From positions 241,459 through 305,458 of the forward strand of contig ARYC01000057.1 in assembly GCA_000711775.1 (NCBI GenBank): a stretch of 64,000 bases of DNA. The letters are read 5' to 3'. Shown piece after piece: positions 55,460 through 64,000 of the stretch (positions are counted from its first letter, which is position 1; every line of letters begins with the position of its first letter). Source of the stretch: Oxytricha trifallax (Eukaryota; Ciliophora; Spirotrichea; Sporadotrichida; Oxytrichidae). The notes under the pieces are model-generated. The model worked only from the letters and a program-made list of their open reading frames with translations, ran no database searches and was not told the origin of the DNA. The translations under genes were made by a program, and so were the position numbers.

Positions 55460-58400
55460 TCATTTTTTCTAAATTTTATGAGCACCAACTATAGGTGTCG
55501 CCTTAGCATTTAGCTGGGAACTTTGATTCTATCTACTACTGGATAAAACTTTTGACCCAGATACAGATTCATTTCCAGTAGAGATATAAAACTTAAAATA
55601 TTTATTATACATTATATTTTGGGATTTACCTTGAAAAATATTTTTTCTTAATCATAATCTAAATCTTTTTCCCTATAGAATATTATTTAAAAAAGTATTA
55701 TCTTAAAATAATCATTTATAATGTATAATAAGAAAATTTCAATATAATTATTGCTTATTAATAGTATATTTTTAGTACTCTCATTCTTTAAAATCTCATA
55801 TTATATTTAAATTTTTAGACAAGAATAAAGTTTCCTAGCATAAAACTATAAGAATTTATTAGTATTTTGGGTTTAAATAGCAGATGGATTTTACAACAAA
55901 GCCTTACTTTATCTTGTAGACCCTCTCGGTGTATTGCTAAACACTGAGAGTTGAGAAGACAAAGTAATATGCAATTTGTTTGATGAAGACTAATTGTTTG
56001 ATTGCTAACCATTATTTGCAGAGAGCACACTGGTTTGGCTTTAAAGTGCCTCATTTTTCAAGGTTGGTCTTTCTTTAAGTTTTGAGTTTTAAGTTTGAGT
56101 AGGGCCTTACCTATCTCTAAGTGGAGAAATCGGTGTGGTCTTATTTAACATGTTGATTAATTGGTTTTAGGGACTTTAAACTTTTGTCTAAAGTAAAGAT
56201 CCCTAATTATATCTCTAGTTCATTATATGACTCTATTTTTTCTCAGATTAGAATTGGCTGAGATGAGAGTCACCTTTATCTTAATGTTAATTCAAATCTT
56301 GAATTGAAGAATTTTTACTTTTATTTATCCTAACAGCATCATCTTAGGAAATTCTCTACTATTCTTTTTCCTCGTTTTGAAGAGTGGTAGTAATTTCCAA
56401 GTCTGATAAAAATTACTCTTTATCCTTCATTCGGAAAGTTTATCTTTGATAGTTCTCCTAATAAAGGTTTTAATTTTCTTAAAACTTTAACTAATTCGCA
56501 TTTATAGAATTCTACAGAGCATTATACTTCAAATTGAAGTTTTTAGTAGTCTAAGACTTTAGATTTTTGGGGCTATCAGTTAAATTTATCCTAGCTGAAT
56601 TAAACTTTTGATTGAATTCATCATCACTGCAACAACATGATTCATTGGATTGGTTAAGTAGCATCGCAGCCATAGCATCATTTGTTGCTTCTTCAAAAGA
56701 TCTCTCATTACCTAGAGATCCTAAACTTGAATTACCCAGGCAATCCATAAGAGTCTAATCTCCAACTGGATTGATAAGTATGTCATTTTTATTGGCGTTT
56801 TGATGATGAATTGAGTTGTTTGAATGTTGAGCTAAAAACGAACCTAGAAGTTCATTTGCTGTTATTTGCTAAACTATGAACTTTTCACTTGGATTAGAGT
56901 GCAAGTTTACCTCATCTTGAAAAATTTAGAAATCGTTATCTTGCTTTTGTTCCTCATCATTATTTGTCAACAATTATTAAATTAGGTATAAAGTTTAATA
57001 CTATTTAGTGTAATAACTTGTAATATAAGAATTACTAACTTGAAATTCTGTCATTCAGATTATCATTATTTGAGAAAGTTTAAGGTATAGCCATTTGCCT
57101 TGAGTTTTTAGTATTGACTTTTGTTTTAACACAGTTATATAACTATTAAGTCTTCAAATTTGATTAGATGTTTATGGTTTGACTTGTTTACGTGGGTACA
57201 AGATAAACTGATTAGTTTACTTAATTTTGAGAACTTGGCTTTAAAACAGATCCACCAAAGTGATTTTTAGAGTTGCTAGGCTTTTTATATTGTTGAGATT
57301 TAATACCAGTTTTGTCTATTGGAGAAGCTAAAATACAAAGTTTGAATATCAATTTTAGATAATCCATAAAAATTTATTAAAAAAATTTAAGCTGCTCGAT
57401 TAGAATTTGTTTCAGAACTTCTCTTCTTTGTTCCTATTTTACTTTATTTGGGATTTCCAAAAGTATTGTATTCGGAAATAAACTTATATTTTTAACAAAA
57501 AAATAAATTAAGAGTTCCTTAAAGATATGTTTATGTAAACCCTAATTCTTTTTATCTTAATTGATATTATTTTTGGTATTATTATTAGAGTTTGTTCTCG
57601 AATAATTCCCACCCTCTTTGTGTAAATTTACCTAATTTGCTAGTGAAATTTATAAACTTTTCTTAGAATTATGCTATAACTTTTTCGTGTTTAGAGTAAT
57701 ATCATGAGCAATTTTCTATTTACTCTGTACTAAAGCCCTCTGCAAATCAATTTCTGGACTATACTTTCTTATGATTTTTTAGAACTCTAATTTCTCAATT
57801 TATGATAAGCTATTCAACTTTTTATCATCATTTTGCCTTTTTTCTCTTTATGGTTGATATTTTTCACCTCCTTAACTTAAAAGGTAGCTACCCATATGAT
57901 TCTATTGACTAGTTGAGAATAAACTCATCGTACTTAACGTGTTATTATTATTCTTTTTTATTGCTTCTTGATGTTTTTCCTTCTTGCTCATTGAGTAATC
58001 GAATGTGCTTAAAAGTTCATTATAAAGTGATTCTTTTGAATGCTGATTTCTTATAAGTTTTAAGCCTTCTTTTGATAGATAATTTTATTGTAGTTAAACT
58101 TTTGTCTAACCAGTAGATTTTTCTCCAGGTTTTCGCTTTTATGAGATTTGATTTATATTTGCTTTCATCATTTCAATTCCTTCACTTAGTAAAGATTACT
58201 GGCTTTGTTAATTTTAAGATTCTTTCTAAAGCAAAACTATCATTGAGTTAAGTAAAATTTAAATGAATAATACTAATTTCTTAAATAAAATCATTTCTTG
58301 ATCGATGTTCATTGGCTAGCTTGGTTAAATGTATGAAGGTCTATTATTTAAGGTCACAATTTCTCCATCACTGAGACATTCAAACTCTTATATAGGACTT

Positions 58401-59478
58401 CCAACTGTAAAACTCTAGTCTTTTGAATCAGCCAAGCAGAAATAGAATCCTTCATGATCTAAGTAGCCTAGCTATGTTTATTGATTTAAATATGGATTAT
58501 TTGTAGGATCTTGTAAAAATGAGTAACCTCTGAAGGTTTTATTCTCTCTTTCATATAATTCAATCGAATGCTAGCGTTACAACTTTTAAGTTTCTTCATG
58601 ATCCATTTGATTTGTGTTTTGCTTGCTTATTTTCTACTTAGCAATTCTATTTTCATATTCATTTAAGAATTCACCATTCTTTGGAGTTTTATTTTCCTCG
58701 TCAAGTGAAACTAAAACATCTTCATCCTCTAAAATAGGATTCATGTTTGTATACTCAGGATCAAAATTTGATCGTGTCAAGAATGGCTTAAAAGGGGGAT
58801 TTATCTCTTTTTTCTAAACAAGATTCCAGTCAATATCTGCGCACCAAGGATGGTCTTTTATTTCTTAAGCACCTTTACTGCATCCCAATCTCTTTCTAGG
58901 GTCCTTTTATAACAACAAAGAAAGTAGCTACTAGCATTCAGAAGATAAAAATGCTGGGAAAGCTATTGGACTACTGATTATATCTTGATACATTTTCTAT
59001 CTATCTTCTGAAAAGAATGGTGGAAGTCCACAGAGCATTTCATGTAGCAAAGCTCCTAAGTGATAGAAGTCTAAGGCTTTATCGTGATGCAGTGGTTATA
59101 AACCCATTTATCTATTTTTCTCAGTTAATAGCATCTCTGGAGCCATATATTCAGGAGAGCCACAAAATGAGTAGGCTCTGTCACCCATTGAAAAACCTAG
59201 TTTCGAAAGACCAAAATCTGTTAATTTTATGTGACCTTTTTCATCAATAACAATATTCTCTGGTTTTAAGTCTCTATATAAGATGTTGTTATCATGCAAG
59301 TATTGGATCGCTTCCAAGATTTCTGCAAAATAAAATTTGGCTTGTTTCTCTGTCATTCTTCCTTAAGGAATGTTATTCAGTCTGTAGAACAACTCTCCTC
59401 CTGCACAAAATTCAAGTATCAAAAATAAATAGTCATCCTAAAAGTTATTTTAATCGAACGTAACATACATTCTGAAAA
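55460..59478 (-). CDS. AGC-type protein kinase, 3' half (scrambled locus)
   Basis: Starts at the pointer 59467-59478, a 31-bp intron, then [34 protein letters not shown] (59270), [26 protein letters not shown] (59150), the C-lobe ending [16 protein letters not shown], and the AGC tail with [17 protein letters not shown] (58750). A long Gln/Asn/Ser-rich regulatory region follows (58700 to 55840), with introns/IESs. A last segment [17 protein letters not shown] (about 55570) ends at TGA 55460-55462. No N-lobe exists upstream of 59478; an aquaporin begins there on the other strand. The missing N-lobe is at 52-54 kb. AGC class is supported by YRDLKPEN and the FxxxYT tail; closest subfamily not determined. 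Confidence 0.85.
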
Positions 59479-59589
59479 ATAAGAATTTAAAATCCTAGCA
59501 TTCGCAAATATTAATAAGATAACTGAAGTTCTGAAAATAAGTATATTTAATTAAATGACAACAGTTTATATTTAAATATCATCTCAAAA

Positions 59590-60450
59590 ATGTCAGATTC
59601 ACAAATAGAAGACGCTTAAGAAATATAGAAGCCAAAAGTTGACTTTGCGCATTAAGTTTTCACTTTGAAAGAATAACTAATTATTTGCTTTTATGAATTT
59701 CTCGGAACCTCTATGCTAGTTTTAGGATATAACTTTACAAGTGCAGGATTAGCTGTGAGTTTCAATCTTTTCGTTGGGATTTTAATGGCTTAGAAAATAT
59801 CAGGAGCTATGTTTAACCCAGCAGTAACTATAGCTTTGTATATGACGAGGGGTGCTGTCTCGAAGAATTCAATTTTTATTGTGTTAATAATAAGCTCATA
59901 AATTCTAGGCGGTTATTTTGGAATTATATTTGCACATCTCTGTCTTGGTGAACCAGCATTTCTGTGTCCTTACGATTATAATGAAATTTAAGCATTATTA
60001 TTGAAATATCTTGTTAAATTTTATAACGAACAGGATGTTTTTCTACCAACAACGTATTTGAAGTGACTTTATTGTTAATATTTAGAATAATATTTTATTC
60101 ATAAATAACTTATACTAGAGTTTACATTCACATTTTTCTTTTGTTTCTGTGTAGTGGCATAAAGCTACTAAATTACTTCAGAGAGTTCAGACGGTATCTT
60201 GAAAGCAGCTAGTGTTTCACTAACTTTATTTGCAATGATTTAGACAGCAGGCTCAATAAGTGGGGGGTGTTTCAACCCTGCGTTTGGATTAACTCAAACT
60301 ACTTATCAAGTTGGATATATGAATTCTCTAGGGGCTGATGGGTCGGTATACTCGAAATATCTATATGTATATATGGCAGCTCCGATGCTTGGAGGAATAG
60401 CAGCTTCATAATTTATGAGATATGTTCACTTACCTAATTTACATAGATGA
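59590..60450 (+). CDS. Aquaporin / major intrinsic protein
   Basis: Channel for water or small solutes. ATG 59590 (MSDSQIEDAQEIQKPK), TGA 60448-60450. Two NPA boxes in the expected halves: SGAMFNPAVTIALYM (59805-59845) and SGGCFNPAFGLTQTT (60260-60305). Helices: YEFLGTSMLVLGYNFTSAGL, SIFIVLIISSQILGGYFG, VSLTLFAMIQTAGSI, LYVYMAAPMLGGIAAS. One interruption (about 60060-60115) must be an IES, because the frame hits TGA in the first half and resumes EFTFTFFFCFCVVA. About 265 residues, normal for the family. Its start lies about 110 bp from the kinase half on the opposite strand. Confidence 0.88.
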
Positions 60451-60746
60451 TACGAATTAATTTTCTTATCAATCAATTAATAAAGGCTTTACATGATGAT
60501 ATAGAAAAATTTTTGTGTTAAAAAATGCTAATTAGAGCTTAATTTCTTTCTTTATATTTGAAAATGTTAAATTCTTACCAATATATAATTTATAAATTAA
60601 TAATTATTCTAGTAATAAAACCACTTATGCTTATTTATTATTATTATTATTTAATACTGTACGGAATTAAATACTGGGGCTTAAGCCAGTCAGATAAATA
60701 TAATCAGATAGTTCCATATATTTTGCTTATTTTAATTGAATTTTAT
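60451..60746. other. AT-rich spacer between convergent genes
   Basis: About 300 bp, no coding frame of note. The 60558-60767 open stretch is Ile/Tyr-rich noise. Confidence 0.4.
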
Positions 60747-62600
60747 TCACTCCATATTTACCCATAAAGATTTTTCTTCGTCTAAGGCTTTTCTAAGGCG
60801 TTTAGCATTTCTTTAAGCAATTAGCAGCTTCACATCTTTATTGATATTAACGAAGTTTTTTAAGCTTGTTGATTTTTGAAAAAGTAGCTATTCATATTTA
60901 GAACTAACTGGACTCTGAACTTAAGTCTTAGTCTTTAATTAAGAAACGGATTTATAAGTTCTTAGCACATTGTTTTATTTGTCAGGATTGAAGTGTTAGT
61001 AGTTTATCTGGTATAAAGGCTGGGATATTCCAAAAGAATTTGTTAAGAGATTTTAATCATTCATGAAAGTTTAGACAGAGTTCTACTTGAAAAAATCATC
61101 ATAAGTTTAATGAATTAAAAAGGAATGCTTTTTTTAAAAGCGTTTTGTTGATAAATTAATATAAAAATGAAATAATGCCATAAATGAATTAAACTATTCA
61201 AGATTTATGATGAATTATTATATTTAATTGTAAATGTGAAAGTCAAAGATTTTTGAAAATTCTTAATTAAATTTTAAACAACATATTACAATATCCTAAA
61301 TAAAGCCCCAAAAATTATTTCATTTATTTATTGAGATTCATTCTGGTGATTTGGATTTTAAGAATTTGCATAAACTTGAAAGTTATTTCTAATAATGAAT
61401 TTCTAAATTGATGTTAATAAAAATGTAGCCATTAAAGTGTACAAATTTATGAATTATGCTCATTTAAAAAAATTAACATTTCTAAAAATTTACTCATTTT
61501 CGACAATTAATTAAATTAAAAATGTGATTTTCAATTTATTTTGATTAAATTTTATGAATTTATTGCATTAATGAATCAGTGTTTACCTTCCTTTACTTTA
61601 GTTAATATGATGCTTTGTAACTTAAAACTCAGAAATATGATTGCCTTGCTCTTGAATATGCTTCAAGTTTAATTTGTATTTTCTTTACCAATCTTTAACT
61701 TGTTGTTCTGTGTATAAAGTAAAATAAAATAATATACAACCTAGTATGGTTGCCTTATCTCAAGTTTAACTTCATGTTAATATTCATCAAAATCTTAAAT
61801 GTCCAATCCCTAATTAATAGGAGGTGAAATTTTAGTCTAGCCAGTTTTAAACATGTTTTATTAATGCCTCGTGTAATTTTATTTCAAAGTCATTTATTTA
61901 TTTGAAAGATACTTCTCTTAGTCCATGTCCAATTTCGAGCTACTTTATTTCTTACATAGAATCGGCTTATTTTGTATTTTGGCAGATTTCATGCCTCCAA
62001 ATCTAAGTTTTAGTTTGTTTTCATTTTAAATAAGCTTGAAATTTATCAAGTCTTAAGTTGTGTTAAGTGTAAGCTTAAGATTCATATTTCATGTTTATTT
62101 TTAATTTTGGAATTAAGATATTCTAAGCTCTTTATTTGCGGGAATATTAGTTGGAGAATTCTTTTGAGTAATTGACTATGATTCGACATAATTTTCATGC
62201 AAAAGAAGAATAGACTTTTTTGGGACTGAAGAAAGGGGTTCTTTCATATTATCTTGTTTCATAAAAACACTGTATTCTTTCTTTTTAGTATCGACATTCA
62301 AACCCATATCCTTTATCTTATCAAGAAACCTCTTCTTTTTAGAGGATTATGTTCTTACATGATGGTTTGCCAAATATATTTGACTTTAAACATAACTGTG
62401 CTGATTTTTAAGCTTAATTTCTTCCCTATTCAAAATTGAATCTTTATGTTAAGAGATTAAGGAATTAACCATGTCATTTTAAACAATCATGATATGTTCA
62501 GGTTGTTATTTATTTCTATGCAATTCATTTATCTGCTCCTCTATTACATTCGCAAAACTTCCATATTGAGAGCGACCTTTTTCTAATTAATGATTTAGTG
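60747..62600 (-). CDS. Charged helical protein of unknown function
   Basis: Readable from about 62600 (GRSQYGSFANVIEEQINELH) to TGA 60747-60749. It is Lys/Gln/Asn-rich: KKKRFLDKIKDMGLNVDTKK, KSILLLHENYVESQ, RQMNLKL-type stretches, QGLDIQDFDEYQHEVKLEIR, and after an AT-rich IES (about 61100-61560) SVSQLKTKTQVQSPVSS and NAKRLRKALDEEKSLWVNME. A short GTTGTA...CACAG intron lies near 61720. No start codon is found before the TBE end at 62609, so the 5' MDS is probably beyond the transposon. No family recognised. Confidence 0.55.
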
Positions 62601-62608
62601 GTAGTATT

Positions 62609-62625
62609 CAAAACCCCAAAACCCC
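62609..62625. repeat. Telomere-like terminus of TBE (C4A4 repeat)
   Basis: Two C4A4 units, identical to the macronuclear telomere repeat of spirotrichs, here internal to germline DNA as the outermost 17 bp of a TBE inverted repeat. Confidence 0.92.
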
Positions 62626-62889
62626 TTAGTGAGGTTTATAAGTGCTTTGATTTGTAGGGTATAGTTGGGGTCTTATTGGGGTTAGTAGAGAAAACGCAGG
62701 TTTTATGTGAATTTAATGAATATTTAATGAGTATTAGTGTACTTAATTCAAACGAATTTTATTTGCTTGTCTTTGTTATATCTCTGGAATCTTGCTCTCT
62801 TAAGTGGCACAAGTATGTCATCCAATGTTTACCTTGGATAAGGAGGGAGCACTGATTATTATCATCTCAACTATCTTTTTTATTTCCTT

Positions 62890-64000
62890 GCATACATTTT
62901 CTTACTTAATATGCTTTTAAGCTAAACAGATTGATTATTTTTCAAACTTTGTACCAAAGTAAGCCATACTTTCCATATCACTCTCTAATATAATAGCTCC
63001 GATCGCCCATACATCCACTAAACAGAGCCTTAGTCCATTTCTCTCTGATTGGGAAGTATCCAGGTGTCCCAAGAACCTTTGCCAAGGTTACTATCTCTTA
63101 TATTAATGCTCTATTGAAATCTATAACAACTACTTCAAAAGGGCAGAGGATATAACATTTTCTGGCTTCAAATCTCTATGAACATATCCAAGTTCATGCA
63201 ACTCCTTGACACCCTATATCATATCTGATAGTATTTCATTCAAATCATCTGGGTATCTGTTATGATTCAGATAATCTCTCAGAGTCATTTCATATTTCTT
63301 AAGCCTTAATGCGATATAACCGTAGCTTAAAATTACACCATTTAGCTTAAGCAAGTTCTTGCAATCTCTTCTCTAAGCCTCTCTAAGAATCATGTATTCA
63401 TTGGCAAACTCATTTTGGTAATGCTCATTCTTAAGTAGATAGCTGTAAGGATACACCTTGTATGCATAATCATCAATCAATAAGTTTTGGTTTTACAGGA
63501 ACGCTTATTTGCAAATAGTTATCAATACAACTGCTAATATCAATTACATTTAATGCAGGTATGTTCAGAGCTTTGGCTTAGAAGCATGCTAATATAGTGT
63601 TGCCTAACGGTTGATTCATCAATTCATGCAGCCTCTATCTCTTGAGTCTCTCTTGTTAATCTCTTTATGACTCAATAGTATTTGATTTTCTCTTGGCAGG
63701 TATAAGCTTTTAAGTTTCTTTATCTTGAATCAAGAACTCGCTTTAGTGATGCTTTTGCATATGTTTCTTCACTTTTGCTGAATGGGTATAGGACTTCATA
63801 CAAGTTGTGCATTAATATCTGCCATCGACTTTAACATGCTTGAAATAGATCTTAGCTCTACCAGAGTGTATTTCTTTGATGTGCCTCTTCAAGTTAGAAT
63901 TAGCTGAGAATAATTTTAGCATTCATTACATTAAAATGCTTTAACCTTTTCTACTGGGAGCTGTTCTTTTAACTCCTCAACATCTTCGATTAGCGTTTAA
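62890..64000 (-). pseudogene. TBE zinc-finger/protein-kinase ORF, frameshifted, partial
   Basis: Accessory protein of TBE transposons with N-terminal C2H2 fingers and a C-terminal kinase domain. Visible fingers: one with FQCNEC ... NLKRHIKEIH (about 63960-63870) and one YQCTTCMKSYTHSAKVKKH with a following MQKHH (about 63820-63740). The kinase part reads NEYMILREAQRRDCKNLLKL, VKELHELGYVHRDLKPENVI (63230-63150), VVIDFNRALIQEI (DFN in place of DFG), LGTPGYFPIREKW, and VDVWAIGAIILESDMESM (about 63010). The frame changes between REKW and VDVWAIG (about 63025-63055), and again inside the first finger (about 63925). I therefore call it a decaying copy or one with assembly indels. N-terminus is outside the window. 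Confidence 0.75.

Larger units (their letters stand above)
62609..64000 (-). mobile_element. TBE transposon, one end (continues past window)
   Basis: The end is the 17-mer CAAAACCCCAAAACCCC at 62609-62625, preceded by ATT, which fits the ANT target of TBE elements. TBEs are Tc1/mariner-type DNA transposons limited to the germline of oxytrichid ciliates and removed during somatic development; their inverted repeats start with this telomere-like sequence. A zinc-finger/kinase ORF, a known TBE accessory gene, follows on the minus strand. The transposase and the other end lie outside the window. Confidence 0.92.

Noticed and set aside
59017..59250. Plus-strand frame inside the kinase 3' half
   Set aside because: Antisense to the catalytic domain ([14 protein letters not shown] on the minus strand).
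62609..62625. True chromosome end (telomere)
   Set aside because: The C4A4 repeat is only 17 bp, is internal, is preceded by an ANT target and followed by transposon genes, so it is a TBE terminus.

Overview
This window reads as germline (micronuclear) DNA of a spirotrichous ciliate, most likely an oxytrichid such as Oxytricha or Stylonychia. TAA and TAG sit throughout conserved reading frames where glutamine is expected, and only TGA closes them. The DNA is very AT-rich, with short GTAAGT...TAG introns. Coding segments (MDSs) are interrupted by short AT-rich inserts (IESs) bounded by direct repeats (pointers) of 4-17 bp; removing an insert plus one repeat restores the frame. At 62609 begins CAAAACCCCAAAACCCC after an ATT, the known terminus of a TBE (telomere-bearing element) transposon of oxytrichids. 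It is followed by part of a zinc-finger/kinase ORF. Somatic chromosomes of these organisms carry about one gene each, so ~25 genes on one continuous stretch also points to germline DNA.

Layout. 1-1582: 3' part of an ABCB-type ABC transporter (+). 1764-13665: four paralogous major-facilitator transporters in tandem (-); the third has a 650-bp foldback element nested in an IES. 13976-15777 (-) and 15982-20111 (+): two divergent N/Q-rich coiled-coil genes. 20268-20629: a tiny, probably acylated protein (+). 20961-23036: equilibrative nucleoside transporter (-). 23300-25269: enkurin-domain protein (+). 25481-27056: SNARE-like membrane protein (+). 27741-29605: long coiled-coil protein (+). 29953-31565: Nup35/53-like protein (-). 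31727-33282: low-complexity protein (-). 33402-35832: OFD1-like centriolar protein (-). 35998-38119: tandem pair of UBA plus peptidyl-tRNA-hydrolase-2 proteins (+). 38191-39711: adenylate kinase 8-like (+). 39877-41260: N-rich protein (+). 41311-46150: CAMK-like kinase whose first MDS is inverted. 46175-48376: replication protein A large subunit (-). 48540-53330: a heavily scrambled N/Q-rich gene (+). 52055-59478: an AGC kinase (-) whose 5' and 3' halves are in swapped order. 54344-55219: a small gene (+) between those halves. 59590-60450: aquaporin (+). 60747-62600: coiled-coil gene (-). 62609-64000: TBE end.

The most informative part is 48.5-59.5 kb, where two scrambled genes on opposite strands interleave. 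Pointers of 9-17 bp allow the order of many segments to be read directly, with the reading frame preserved at almost every join; at the AGC kinase join the pointer runs into an intron. Several genes are ciliary or basal-body proteins (enkurin, OFD1-like, AK8-like), as expected for a ciliate. I see no neighbour-based operons. Each gene is presumably cut out onto its own nanochromosome, so adjacency here need not mean co-regulation.
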